The position numbers and the translations under genes are program-made. From Dactylosporangium siamense (GTDB lineage Bacteria; Actinomycetota; Actinomycetes; Mycobacteriales; Micromonosporaceae): 64,000 nt of DNA. Below are positions 36,447 through 44,668 of the stretch, one piece after another. Location of the stretch: contig NZ_BONQ01000083.1 of NCBI RefSeq assembly GCF_016862795.1, positions 1-64,000 of the forward strand. The letters run 5' to 3'. The notes below the pieces were generated by a model. That model was not told the origin of the DNA, did not search any database, and saw only the letters and a list, made by a program, of their open reading frames with translations. How positions within the stretch are numbered: position 1 is the stretch's first letter; each line of letters starts with the position of its first letter.

Positions 36447-37008
36447 CGCGAGTCGGGTCACCGCCGCGAAGATCGTCATCGCCGGCGGCTTCGGCGCCGG
36501 CAAGACCACCCTCGTCGGTGCGATCTCGGAGATAACCCCACTGACCACCGAGGCCGTCATGACCGCGGCCGGCGTGCACGTCGACGACACCAGCGCCGTG
36601 CCGGCGAAGAGCACCACCACGGTCGCGATGGACTTCGGCCGCATCACGATCGCCCGCGATCTGATCCTGTACCTGTTCGGCACCCCCGGACAGACCCGCT
36701 TCTGGTTCATGTGGGACGAGCTGATCCGCGGCGCACTGGGCGCGGTGGTCATTGTCGACACCCGCCGGATCCAGGACAGCTTCACCGCCATCGACTTCTT
36801 CGAGCACCGCGACCTGCCCTACCTGGCAGCGGTCAACTGCTTCGACGGCGCCCCGGAGTACGACATCGACGAGGTCCGCGAAGCCCTGGCCCTCGCCGAC
36901 CACGTGCCACTGATCCTCATCGACGCCCGTTCCCGCGAATCAGTGAAACAACTCCTGATCACCGTCGTCGAACACGCCCTGTCAGTACTGACCACAACGC
37001 CGGTGTAA
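36427..37008 (+). CDS. cvnD: Small Ras-like GTPase (CvnD-type)
   Basis: The 193-residue protein has the P-loop G-G-F-G-A-G-K-T-T near residue 20 and the G3 motif F-G-T-P-G-Q-T-R-F near residue 84, as in MglA/Cvn-type GTPases. G4 is degenerate (A-V-N-C-F-D). The start is a TTG at 36427 inside cvnC. It should act with CvnB downstream of the CvnA sensor. Confidence 0.93.
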   Translation: MDSAASDASRVTAAKIVIAGGFGAGKTTLVGAISEITPLTTEAVMTAAGVHVDDTSAVPAKSTTTVAMDFGRITIARDLILYLFGTPGQTRFWFMWDELIRGALGAVVIVDTRRIQDSFTAIDFFEHRDLPYLAAVNCFDGAPEYDIDEVREALALADHVPLILIDARSRESVKQLLITVVEHALSVLTTTPV

Positions 37009-37033
37009 CCGGGCCGAACGATCCGATGCCTGC

Positions 37034-37459
37034 TCAGTCGATCGAGCCGGGAGCCGCCAGCCATGTGGTCGGTTGCTGGGTCGTCCGCGCGATCGTCTCG
37101 AAGTCGTGGTCATAGTGCAGCAGCGACAGACCGGACAGCTCGGCCGTCGCCGCCACCAGCAGGTCGACCGCGCTGGCTCCCTGGTGCTCCGAACCGTCCG
37201 CGAGCATCTGCTGGATCTCGGCGGCTCGATGCCACACGTCGTCCGGGGTCACCACCCACGTGAAGACCGACCCCAGCAACGCGGCATACCGGTCATGATC
37301 GGCCTTGGACCGCACTCCGCGGAGGAACTCCAGCTCGGTAAGGGTGCAGATGCCGATGACGCCGGCCCGCAACTGCGGCTGCCACAGCTCCTGCACCCGC
37401 TGGTTGCGCAGCAGTCGTACCACGGCACTCGTGTCAGCGAGGAACCGAACGGTACTCAC
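37034..37459 (-). CDS. vapC: VapC-type PIN-domain toxin
   Basis: The 141-residue PIN protein has catalytic acids in [15 protein letters not shown] and [10 protein letters not shown], followed by L-L-H-Y-D-H-D-F. It probably cleaves RNA and is neutralised by the upstream antitoxin, whose stop its start overlaps by four bases (ATGA). It lies next to the tRNA-Arg attachment site. Confidence 0.92.
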
Positions 37460-37665
37460 GGCCGGTAGTTCCCCTTGTCAAGCAGATGATCGAACGCGCC
37501 GGTAGCCGCGATCTCGGTCAGTTCACCCAGCGCCTTGGCGCGACGCTGCACGGCGGCCACCTCACGGAGCGCGGTGTTGATGGTGTCCTTCTGCGTCTTC
37601 GTCCCGAGCAGGGCCGTCGCCTCCGCCAGCGCATCCAAGTCGATGTCGATGAGCTTCTTGGTCAT
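37456..37665 (-). CDS. vapB: VapB-type antitoxin
   Basis: The 69-residue protein has a ribbon-helix-helix-like N-terminus ([19 protein letters not shown]) and a toxin-binding tail. A GGGGGG ribosome site precedes the ATG at 37665. It should repress its own operon with VapC. Confidence 0.88.
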
Positions 37666-37677
37666 ACCAGCCCCCCA

Positions 37678-37707
37678 ATATATCCAACTCTGACTGCTAG
37701 TATATAC
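37678..37707 (-). promoter_or_regulatory. vapBC promoter/operator region
   Basis: The AT-rich segment contains ATATAT (37678-37683) and the perfect 8-base palindrome GTATATAC (37700-37707). On the minus strand TATACT matches a -10 hexamer. Autoregulation by VapBC is inferred. The rest of 37666-37890 shows no gene; TACACT at 37875 is a likely -10 for the tRNA. Confidence 0.5.
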
Positions 37708-37890
37708 GTTCGACCGGCGCTCGACGAAGCCACGGGATGCCACCTTGCCGCATCGGACGGAACGCGCTGGTCGCAAACACCGCTCGGGGCGATCGGCGAC
37801 CGGTCCCACCAGCCCGAACACACCAAGGTCACACCAGGCCGGGATATGCCGACGCAGGTCAGCGGGGACGTCGGTACACTATCGACTCGC

Positions 37891-37963
37891 GCCCTCGTAG
37901 CTCAGGGGATAGAGCATCGGTTTCCTAAACCGTGTGTCGCAGGTTCGAATCCTGCCGGGGGCA
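37891..37963 (+). tRNA. tRNA-Arg (anticodon CCU)
   Basis: A 73-base cloverleaf: acceptor GCCCTCG pairs with CGGGGGC, the anticodon loop TTCCTAA gives CCU, and the T-arm is GCAGGTTCGAATCCTGC. Discriminator A; the CCA end is not encoded. One T-T mismatch sits at the base of the anticodon stem. Confidence 0.95.
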
Positions 37964-37972
37964 CGTCACAGA
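37922..37972 (+). repeat. 51-bp attachment-site copy within tRNA-Arg
   Basis: From the anticodon loop (TTCCT) to nine bases past the tRNA end, this block is repeated without mismatch on the opposite strand at 47005-47055. A core starting at the anticodon is the normal form of tRNA attB sites used by tyrosine recombinases. Confidence 0.9.
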
Positions 37973-38039
37973 ACTACGAACGCGCGGCGCGACCGACCGA
38001 TCACTGATCGCGGACGCCAGCTTCACGCTCTGAGTGAGT

Positions 38040-38078
38040 GAGGATGCCCCCAGGCGAACCGCCCGGGGGGGCATCCTC
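38040..38078 (+). terminator. Strong hairpin downstream of tRNA-Arg
   Basis: GAGGATGCCCCC pairs with GGGGGCATCCTC, a perfect 12-bp stem with a 15-base loop. No T-run follows. Otherwise 37964-38375 shows no recognisable gene. Confidence 0.7.
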
Positions 38079-38375
38079 GCGTTCAACCTGATGATCGACA
38101 TCGGACCCGCCCGGGCTGCGGCATGAGTGAGTAGTCGACAGGCGGTGGTCGGTCTTGACTCGCATCGGCCTGGTGATCTCAGGTACTGGCCCGTCATCCG
38201 CACCACCCGATCGGAGGCCGCCTACAGTCGCCCCGTGTCGATGTCCGCTGTCGGCCCGCGCCGGGGCCTGGACGACGATCGGCGGCGCGGGTTCGCCCCA
38301 GCATCCGGACGAACCCGCGCCCTGCCAGATCGCTGCCTCGACCTCGGCTCGCCTCGGCAGGGACTTCGACACACG

Positions 38376-38780
38376 CTAGTACCCGCCCGCCTCCATGCAG
38401 TCTCCGAACGACGGGTACAGGCCGCCCCCGGGGCCGTTGCCATACTGCAGCCACAAGCAGTCAATGAACCTCGAGATCAGTTCGATGATGCCGCGGGCTT
38501 TGGTGTCGGGTACGGCGAGGTCCAGCGCGCACCGGCCCAACGCGTCGATGTCGTTGCGCGGCACTTTCGTCGAGCATGGCTCGATGGCGGCCAACAGCCT
38601 GGCCTTGATCGCCTGGAGCTCGGCCGGGCTGGGCGGCGGTTGCGTCGTGCTGGTCGCCGCCACCGAGTCCGCGGCCGTCGCCATTCCCGGTGTGGAGGCG
38701 AGCAGGGCGACTGCGACCGCGACGGCTACGGCGGCTCGGGCCGCCCCGCGTAGGCCTCGAGAAGCGTGCATGACGGGCAT
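38376..38780 (-). CDS. Small secreted cysteine-containing protein, unknown
   Basis: The 134-residue precursor has a Sec signal peptide (about residues 1-38, ending A-T-A-A). The mature part has four cysteines: E-P-C-S, G-R-C-A, I-D-C-L and G-D-C-M. Two disulfides are likely. No family recognised. The ATG at 38780 has GGAGA six bases upstream; an ATG nine bases further in is possible. Confidence 0.7.
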   Translation of the reverse strand: MPVMHASRGLRGAARAAVAVAVAVALLASTPGMATAADSVAATSTTQPPPSPAELQAIKARLLAAIEPCSTKVPRNDIDALGRCALDLAVPDTKARGIIELISRFIDCLWLQYGNGPGGGLYPSFGDCMEAGGY

Positions 38781-39059
38781 GCTTGTCTCCGTTCTGTAGG
38801 TGCCGGGCACGTGCCGGGCAGTGGTGAGAGACGCCGCGACCGTTACCACCAACGACTTCCAAACGTCGGGAACGCGACAGTCAGTCCCGTGCCGGCGCGC
38901 AGAGCCCGCGTACGCTCGCCCGCCGCGCGTCACCTCGGCGGCCCGGCGTACGTGGTCAACCCGCGCATCGGCCCAGCTCAACGCATGGAGGCCGGCAGCG
39001 GTGACCAGGGTGTGGACGCTGGTCGGCGCCTCGGCCCGTCGCCCGCCTCGGCGGGCCGG

Positions 39060-39590
39060 TTAAGTGAGCTGCGCGGCGCCGAAGGAGACCGAGAAGCGTT
39101 TGCACCAGATCGTCACCGACCGCAGGGTGGTGAGGTCGGCGGCGGCGGGGATCGCGTACACCTGATCGCCCTTGTTGCCCTTGAGTTTGCCGAGCTCGAC
39201 ATACTGGCCGTCGTCGAAGACCTGCCAGCCGGCCTTGCCGGCGACGACCGCCTGGTCGGTGAGCCACACGCGCAGGTCCGGTCCGTCGGAGGTGTCGAGG
39301 CCCTCGATCTCCAGGCGGTGTGTGCCGTCGGGCAGCCGCACCACCCGCGCGGTGCCGGACGTGTCGTGCTCGTGGGTGACGAACGTTCCCCGCGCCACAA
39401 CGACTGCCACGGGGCCGCTGGGGGTGGCGGTGGGGGCTCCGGTGCTGGCCGTGGTGGCCGCGGGCGAGGTCAGGGCCTCCCGCACGGTGGTGTCGGTGAA
39501 CAGGCGCCACGGTGCGAACCAGTACAGGCCGAACCCGATTCCCACGGCGAGTCCCGCGAGCACGATCCACGTCAACGGCTTGCGCGTCAT
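39060..39590 (-). CDS. DM13-domain (electron-transfer-like) secreted protein
   Basis: The 176-residue protein has an N-terminal membrane anchor (about 8-27), a linker rich in Ala/Thr/Pro, and a DM13 domain from about residue 65 (A-R-G-T-F-V-T-H-E-H-D-T-S-G-T-A, then D-G-P-D-L-R-V-W-L-T-D and I-W-C-K-R-F-S-V-S-F-G). The single cysteine in I-W-C-K fits the family. Between 38781 and 39059 I see no gene. Confidence 0.88.
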   Translation of the reverse strand: MTRKPLTWIVLAGLAVGIGFGLYWFAPWRLFTDTTVREALTSPAATTASTGAPTATPSGPVAVVVARGTFVTHEHDTSGTARVVRLPDGTHRLEIEGLDTSDGPDLRVWLTDQAVVAGKAGWQVFDDGQYVELGKLKGNKGDQVYAIPAAADLTTLRSVTIWCKRFSVSFGAAQLT

Positions 39591-39649
39591 GCCTCCGAGT
39601 GAACCGGTCAGCCCGGGCCGGGGCCAGATGTCACGCGGTTACCGGCTCC

Positions 39650-40090
39650 TTACGGAAGCCAGCCCTCCTCGTTCGACATGGTTTCGAAGTCATGCGGCTC
39701 CAGGTGGTCCCACTCGAGGCCGGTCTTGCTCGTGTAGGCGTTGCTGGCGACGTCGAGCAGCGCCGCGGCGTGACCGCCGTAATCAACCGTGAACGGGATG
39801 AAGGCCGTCCGGTCGGCGAGCACCGAGGTGTACGCGGCCCGCCCCCCGACGACGACGGCGCAGCGGACGTAGAGGAACCCGTCGTCGCCGAGCGGTGTCC
39901 GGCTCACCGTGGCCAGGTCGCGGCGGTCCAGGCCGAACAGCAGCTCGGCGAGCTTGTCGGCGAAGCCGAAGATCCGCTCCTCCGGTCCGGCGGCCAGGGT
40001 CGCGGACAGGCGTTCATACGGCCCGTTGTCACAGACGTCGAACCTGCCCTCGAAGACGTCGATGAGGCTCCAGAACTCGTCGTCCGTCAC
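39650..40090 (-). CDS. DUF4240 family protein
   Basis: The 146-residue product starts M-T-D-D-E-F-W-S-L-I-D, the usual opening of DUF4240 proteins. Its C-terminus is acidic and aromatic (E-W-D-H-L-E-P-H-D-F). Function unknown. It is divergent from the DUF899 gene across two operator-like palindromes. Confidence 0.8.
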   Translation of the reverse strand: MTDDEFWSLIDVFEGRFDVCDNGPYERLSATLAAGPEERIFGFADKLAELLFGLDRRDLATVSRTPLGDDGFLYVRCAVVVGGRAAYTSVLADRTAFIPFTVDYGGHAAALLDVASNAYTSKTGLEWDHLEPHDFETMSNEEGWLP

Positions 40091-40130
40091 GGTTGCGCCC
40101 TTCTTCGCCGGGAGCCGACTCTAGCATGAC

Positions 40131-40146
40131 GCAACCTTTTGGTTGC
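40131..40146. promoter_or_regulatory. Operator-like palindrome 1 (GCAACC-N4-GGTTGC)
   Basis: A perfect 16-base palindrome, GCAACCTTTTGGTTGC, lies 33 bases upstream of an almost identical copy. The CAACC-N4-GGTTG form is one I associate with ArsR-type operators in actinobacteria; that link is from memory. Confidence 0.65.
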
Positions 40147-40163
40147 CATTTGCGAGAGGATGT

Positions 40164-40179
40164 GCAACCGTTGGGTTGC
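40164..40179. promoter_or_regulatory. Operator-like palindrome 2 (GCAACC-N4-GGTTGC)
   Basis: The second copy has identical arms and spacer GTTG. It ends 19 bases before the DUF899 ATG. The centre-to-centre distance of 33 bases is three helical turns, which would put two dimers on one face. Confidence 0.65.
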
Positions 40180-40198
40180 GACGAAGGGAGAACGCATC

Positions 40199-40960
40199 AT
40201 GACCGACCACACGACCGGGACCCGCGAGGAGTGGCTCGCGGCGCGGCTGGAACTGCTCAAGGCGGAGAAGGAGCTCACGCGGCGCAACGACGAGGTGGCC
40301 CGGCAGCGGCAGGAGCTGCCCTGGGTGCGCGTCGACAAGGAGTACCGCTTCGACACCGACGACGGGCCGGCCACCCTGGCCGACCTGTTCCGGGGCAACT
40401 CGCAGCTGCTCGTCTACCACTTCATGTTCGGACCCGACTACACCGCCGGCTGCCCGTCGTGCTCCTCGATCGCGGACGGCTTCAACGGCTCCGTCGTCCA
40501 TCTCGCCAATCACGATGTCACGCTGCACGCCGTCTCGCAGGCGCCACTGGCGAAGCTGCAGGTGTACAAGCAGCGGATGGGCTGGACGTTCCCGTGGGCG
40601 TCCTCGGCCGGAAGCGACTTCAACTACGACTTCCGCGTGACCCACTCCGCCGACGAGTGGCGCTCCGGCAGCGTGGAGTACAACTACCGCCAGATGGACG
40701 TGCGACCGGCCGGGGAGATGCCCCCGAGCGTGATCGAAATGGCGTCGGGCGTCGGCGTCGACTGGTCGACGTACCGGCAGCAGGGCCCGGGCGTGAGCGC
40801 GTTCGTGCTCGAGGACGGCGCCGTCTACCACACCTATTCCTCGTACGAGCGTGGTGTGGACGGCATCTGGGGCATGTACTCGTGGCTGGACCGGGCCCCT
40901 CGCGGCCGCAACGAGACCGGCGTCTGGTGGCGGCGCAAGGACGAATACGCCCGTTCCTGA
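40199..40960 (+). CDS. DUF899 family thioredoxin-like protein
   Basis: The 253-residue product has R-E-E-W-L-A-A-R-L-E-L-L-K-A-E-K-E near the N-terminus, F-G-P-D-Y-T-A-G-C-P-S-C-S near residue 88 (a C-P-S-C thioredoxin-type pair), and a C-terminal aromatic region. This is the DUF899 pattern. Redox function is likely but not proven. The ATG at 40199 has GAAGGGAGA nearby and two operators upstream. Confidence 0.9.
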   Translation: MTDHTTGTREEWLAARLELLKAEKELTRRNDEVARQRQELPWVRVDKEYRFDTDDGPATLADLFRGNSQLLVYHFMFGPDYTAGCPSCSSIADGFNGSVVHLANHDVTLHAVSQAPLAKLQVYKQRMGWTFPWASSAGSDFNYDFRVTHSADEWRSGSVEYNYRQMDVRPAGEMPPSVIEMASGVGVDWSTYRQQGPGVSAFVLEDGAVYHTYSSYERGVDGIWGMYSWLDRAPRGRNETGVWWRRKDEYARS

Positions 40961-40999
40961 CCAAGGGGTCTGCGGGTGCCCACCAGGGCACCCGCGTCC

Positions 41000-42265
41000 T
41001 CAGGACGCCAGGATGCCGGCCGACGCGGCGGCGGTGTGCCAGCGGCTGACGAAGTTGCCGAAGATCTGGCCGTAGAGGTCCTCGTCCGACAGCAGGTCGA
41101 TGTCGTCGATGGGGATGAAGCCGGCGTTGTCGACCATCCCGCCGCGCACGTCGTCCAGCCGGGCGAGGACCCCGTAGTCGGCGACGCCGAGGCCGAGGAA
41201 CATCCAGTACACCGGGCGGTTGCTGGAACGCACCAGCAGTTCCTTGATCTGCTTCTCGGCGTGCACGCCGCCGTCGGACCAGAACAGCACCAGCGTCGGG
41301 TGCGGCGACGGCTCGGCCGCCGTCCAGTCCAGGATCTCCTTCATCACCCGGGGCTCGAAGTTGCCGCCCTCCGCGCGCTTCTTGTCGTCGGCCTGCCGCT
41401 CCAGGTAGTCGTGCGCGGTGGTGGTGCGCACCGGCGCCGACCGCACCGGGAAGTCGCCGAAGAACCACACCTCCATCTCGCCGTTGTCGTCGAGCAGGTC
41501 GGCGATCACGACCATCCGCTCCAGCGAGCGCTGCATGACGCCGCTGCGGAACAGCTTCTTCGTCGAGCCGCTGCAGTCGATCGCGAGCACCACCCGGAAC
41601 GTGCGCCCGTCCAGGCCGCTCTTGACCAGCGACACCGCGACGGCGTATTTGCGCAGGTCGACGCTGGAGGCGCCGGCGGCCGGCTTGGCGAGGCTGATCT
41701 GCTTGGCCTTGGTGAGCTGGATCGCGGGTGCCGCGGTCTGGGGTGCTTCGTCGTCGACCGTGAGGCCGACGTCGGTGATCAGCCCGCGCAGGCCGTCGGT
41801 GAAGCCGTCCCCGACGCACCGCACCTTGACCGCGTCGCGGTGCCGGTAGACGTCGCCGACGATGAGCGCGTCCTGCACGGTCGGCGTGCCGAGATCCAGC
41901 GTGTACAGCTCCCCGCCGTCCCCGTGCAGCGCGGCCCGCAGATTCGGTACCGCGGCGAACGTGGCACCGGCAACCGTCAGGCCGATCCGGACCCGGGCGG
42001 TCGCCCCCGCCCAACCACCCGGCGTCACTTCGAGGCGGTGCCGGGTCACCCCGCCGGCGGTCTCGGGCGGCAGCCAGCGCACCCCGGCGCCGGCGGGCTG
42101 GTTGTAGAAGACCATCGCCTCGTCCCCGGGCGCCCGGCCGGACTCGTCGAGCAGGAACGCCACGAGGTCCACCTCGGGCCCGGACGCATGGCTGACCACG
42201 ACGGTGTACGACGGCGCCGACGGCAGTGCCGTGTTCTGCCCACGGGCCAGGATCGCAATGGTCAC
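41000..42265 (-). CDS. TerD-domain/vWA fusion, tellurium-resistance-like protein
   Basis: The 421-residue product has a TerD-like N-terminal domain (about residues 1-175, with G-P-E-V-D-L-V-A-F-L-L-D-E and a calcium-binding-type acidic N-Q-P-A-G-A pattern) and a vWA domain (from about residue 205) with the MIDAS motif D-C-S-G-S-T near residue 225. Such proteins belong to the Ter stress family and probably scaffold membrane-linked complexes. The GTG at 42265 starts V-T-I-A-I-L. A short triplicated GGTCCAGAGCC-like repeat lies just upstream. Confidence 0.88.
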   Translation of the reverse strand: MTIAILARGQNTALPSAPSYTVVVSHASGPEVDLVAFLLDESGRAPGDEAMVFYNQPAGAGVRWLPPETAGGVTRHRLEVTPGGWAGATARVRIGLTVAGATFAAVPNLRAALHGDGGELYTLDLGTPTVQDALIVGDVYRHRDAVKVRCVGDGFTDGLRGLITDVGLTVDDEAPQTAAPAIQLTKAKQISLAKPAAGASSVDLRKYAVAVSLVKSGLDGRTFRVVLAIDCSGSTKKLFRSGVMQRSLERMVVIADLLDDNGEMEVWFFGDFPVRSAPVRTTTAHDYLERQADDKKRAEGGNFEPRVMKEILDWTAAEPSPHPTLVLFWSDGGVHAEKQIKELLVRSSNRPVYWMFLGLGVADYGVLARLDDVRGGMVDNAGFIPIDDIDLLSDEDLYGQIFGNFVSRWHTAAASAGILAS

Positions 42266-42427
42266 GCGAAGATTGCACCACAGCTGGTCCAGAGCCGGTC
42301 CAGAGCCGGCCCAGCCGTTCATGCGGCTCGGGTGGGTGCACGCCGGCACCCGACCCGGATGGTGGATCCCGTAAGCGCACGCGCCGCGAGGCGGCCCGTG
42401 ACGGATCTACTGATCAAGGGAGCACCC

Positions 42428-42919
42428 GTGACCAGTTCCACCGCTGAACGCACCCGTACCGAAGCCGGCGAGCGGGAAGGAGAAGAGGGTGTCCTGCACC
42501 CACTGCTGCTGGCGGCACTGATGGCGCGCCGGGAGGAGCGTGGCGAAGCGCTGTTCGAACACCCGTTGCTGCTCGCCGCCCTCGCTCGTCGCCGCCGTGA
42601 CGACGACAGCGAGTCCGGCATCGAGCACCCGCTCCTGCTGGCCGCGCTCGCCCGTCGCCGCCGCGACGACGACGACGAGCCCGTCATCGAGCACCCGCTC
42701 CTGCTCGCCGCCCTCGCCCGTCGCCGCCGCGACGACGACAGCGAGTCCGGCATCGAGCACCCGCTCCTGCTGGCCGCACTGGCCCGCCGCCGCCGCGACG
42801 ACGGCGACAGCATCATGGACAACCCGCTGCTGTTCATGGCCCTCGCCTCCCGGAAGCGGCGGGGCAAGAACATCGTCGAGCACCCCCTTCTGCTGGCCGC
42901 CATGATGGCGCGCAACTGA
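42428..42919 (+). CDS. Repeat protein with seven HPLLLAAL units, unknown
   Basis: The 163-residue product is almost wholly made of seven units, mostly of 20-23 residues. Each begins E-H-P-L-L-L-A-A-L-A-R-R-R-R and ends with D/E/S-rich linkers; two units are identical. The ends are degenerate (L-H-P, D-N-P-L-L-F-M-A-L, and E-H-P-L-L-L-A-A-M-M-A-R-N). Each unit looks like a short amphipathic helix followed by a charged cluster. No family recognised. The GTG at 42428 has AAGGGAG six bases upstream. It is divergent from TerD-vWA. Confidence 0.8.
   Translation: MTSSTAERTRTEAGEREGEEGVLHPLLLAALMARREERGEALFEHPLLLAALARRRRDDDSESGIEHPLLLAALARRRRDDDDEPVIEHPLLLAALARRRRDDDSESGIEHPLLLAALARRRRDDGDSIMDNPLLFMALASRKRRGKNIVEHPLLLAAMMARN
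42494..42904 (+). repeat. Coding tandem repeats, about 66-bp period
   Basis: Units start at about 42494, 42563, 42629, 42695, 42761, 42824 and 42884 in the reading frame. The middle three are nearly identical at base level, so recent expansion by recombination is likely. Confidence 0.8.
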
Positions 42920-42949
42920 CCGGGGCGGCCCGTTCATCCCCGATCCCGT

Positions 42950-42973
42950 CCTCCGGCTGTTCACAGCCGGGGG
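42950..42973 (+). terminator. Hairpin between the repeat protein and the next gene
   Basis: CCTCCGGCTG and CAGCCGGGGG form a stem with loop TTCA, allowing one G-T pair. No clear T-run. It may end transcription of the repeat gene before the GTG at 43008. Confidence 0.5.
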
Positions 42974-43007
42974 GCGGGGCATTTGCCCATCTGAGGGAGG
43001 CATCATC

Positions 43008-43403
43008 GTGGCGGCTGACTCGCCCGTACCCAACGATCCGGACCAATCACACCAACATGTCGAAACGCTGATCGACGAGCTGATCCTGGAGATCCTCGAC
43101 AACGCCGACCAGAGCCAGAAGGTCACGGGTCGAGGCCGCTCCCCGGCGCCCGGCGGCCTGCTCGAGGGGGTCCGATCCACCATGATGCGCGGCCGCTCGG
43201 GCGGCTCGACGCTGGAGCGGATGCTCATTGCCGAGGCCCTCGCGGGGGTGCTCGCCGACGCTATCGCACCGGCGCTGGCGGAGGTGCTCGCGCCGAGAAT
43301 CATGAAGGTTCTGGACGACGGCGAGGAGGAACCGGCCGGTGCAGCGAGGCCCGCGAAGGCCACGGCCGCCCGGTCCCACACCCGCAAGTCCGAGTCGAAG
43401 TGA
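43008..43403 (+). CDS. Small acidic protein, unknown
   Basis: The 131-residue product is hydrophilic with a helical centre (E-T-L-I-D-E-L-I-L-E-I-L-D-N-A) and a second helix (L-A-G-V-L-A-D-A-I-A-P-A-L-A-E-V-L). GGGAGG precedes the GTG start. No family recognised. It sits just after the HPLLLAAL gene and shares its strand, so the two may work together. Confidence 0.7.
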   Translation: MAADSPVPNDPDQSHQHVETLIDELILEILDNADQSQKVTGRGRSPAPGGLLEGVRSTMMRGRSGGSTLERMLIAEALAGVLADAIAPALAEVLAPRIMKVLDDGEEEPAGAARPAKATAARSHTRKSESK

Positions 43404-43443
43404 AGCGGCAGGCGGCGCCCTTTGTCGGGCGCCGCCTGCCGCT
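43404..43443. terminator. Strong bidirectional terminator
   Basis: AGCGGCAGGCGGCGCCC and its perfect complement form a 17-bp stem with loop TTTGTC. It separates the convergent genes ending at 43403 and 43459. TCTTGG follows on the plus side. Confidence 0.88.
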
Positions 43444-43458
43444 CTTGGTGGTGGTGTC

Positions 43459-44055
43459 TCAGGCTCTTGCCGCCGCCTCCCGGCGCATGATGAACGCGAA
43501 CGCGATCTCCACGCACCCGATCACCAGGGCGCTGATGCCGGTCAGCAGCACCATCGCGGTCAGCGTCACGCCGGGCCACACGACGAACACCAAGCCGACG
43601 ACCAGCGACGCGACGCCCATGGTGGTCAGCCATACCCGCGGCCGGCCGTGCGTCATCATCCCGATCCCGATCTCCGACACGCCGGTCAGCAGCCAGGCCA
43701 GCCCGACGATCAACGCGAGGACCACCACGCCGTTGGCGACGTCGCGTAGGCAGGCCACCCCACCGATGATCATCGCGGCGCCGACCACCCCGGTCAGCAC
43801 CCGCCGTCCCAGCCCCTGATGCTCGGTCAGTGCCGCCGCCACCCGCATCACGCCGGCAACGAGCAGCCAGACGCCGACCAGCGCACCGAGGACCCGCAGC
43901 GTCTCGCCCGGCCAGGCAAGCACCACGATCCCGAACAGGGCGGTGATCACGCCCAACGTCAGGGTCTGCTTGAACGGCACGGCGGCCGTAGCCGGGGAAC
44001 CGTGCGCCACGCCGCGCCGAGGGGCGTCGCCGTGTCTCGCTGAAAACGTCGCCAT
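43459..44055 (-). CDS. HdeD/DUF308-family membrane protein
   Basis: The 198-residue protein has six membrane helices in three related pairs, with W-P-G-E-T-L, and W-P-G-V-T-L-T-A in the last pair, as in HdeD-like acid-resistance proteins. Role in membrane stress is inferred from the family. The ATG at 44055 gives a 27-residue soluble N-terminus. Confidence 0.88.
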   Translation of the reverse strand: MATFSARHGDAPRRGVAHGSPATAAVPFKQTLTLGVITALFGIVVLAWPGETLRVLGALVGVWLLVAGVMRVAAALTEHQGLGRRVLTGVVGAAMIIGGVACLRDVANGVVVLALIVGLAWLLTGVSEIGIGMMTHGRPRVWLTTMGVASLVVGLVFVVWPGVTLTAMVLLTGISALVIGCVEIAFAFIMRREAAARA

Positions 44056-44141
44056 GTTCCCTCCTTCGCTCCTTTATCACCCACGCTTCACCCACAATCA
44101 CGACTCGCCATCCCCCGTGGCGGGCGAACAGGACGGTGACG

Positions 44142-44651
44142 ATGCTGATCAGGCCACGGGTACACCGGCATCACTTCTGGGTGACCGGACCCGACGAGGA
44201 GAGCACCGCAGCCGGCATCTACGGCGTCATCATCGGCGCGGCCGTCATGGCCTCGTCCCACGCCGCCACCGCCGCGGCCGTGATCGGGGCCGTCGTGGTC
44301 GCGCTCATCGTCTACTGGACCGCCGAGCGGTACTCCCGCCTGGTGGCGCAACGCATCCACGCGCACCGCCGGCCGACCGCACGCGAGGTGCGGGCGCAGC
44401 TGACCACCGGCTGGGAGATCGTGACGGCGTCCGCCCTACCGGTGGCCGTCCTGGCCCTGCTGCGGGTCGGGGGCGTCCCGCTCCGCGCCTCGGTGTTGTC
44501 CGCGCTCGTCTGCAGCACGCTGCTGCTGTGCCTGGCCGGCTGGGAGGTGGGCCGGAACGGTCAGCTCACCCGCCCGGAACGCCTGGTGTCGGCGCTGGTC
44601 GCCGGTGTGTTCGGCGCCCTGATGATCCTGCTCAAGATCACGCTGCACTGA
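44142..44651 (+). CDS. Membrane protein, unknown
   Basis: The 169-residue product has about five membrane helices (A-A-G-I-Y-G-V-I-I-G-A-A-V, A-V-I-G-A-V-V-V-A-L-I-V-Y-W, A-L-P-V-A-V-L-A-L-L, and others). No family recognised. The ATG at 44142 has AGGA upstream; a GTG six bases earlier is possible. It is divergent from the HdeD gene. Confidence 0.7.
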   Translation: MLIRPRVHRHHFWVTGPDEESTAAGIYGVIIGAAVMASSHAATAAAVIGAVVVALIVYWTAERYSRLVAQRIHAHRRPTAREVRAQLTTGWEIVTASALPVAVLALLRVGGVPLRASVLSALVCSTLLLCLAGWEVGRNGQLTRPERLVSALVAGVFGALMILLKITLH

Positions 44652-44668
44652 GCCGTGCTTTTTTCGTC

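Noticed and set aside
38001-38372. Small minus-strand ORF of 123 codons after the tRNA
   Set aside because: No ribosome site or recognisable sequence; it runs through the hairpin at 38040.
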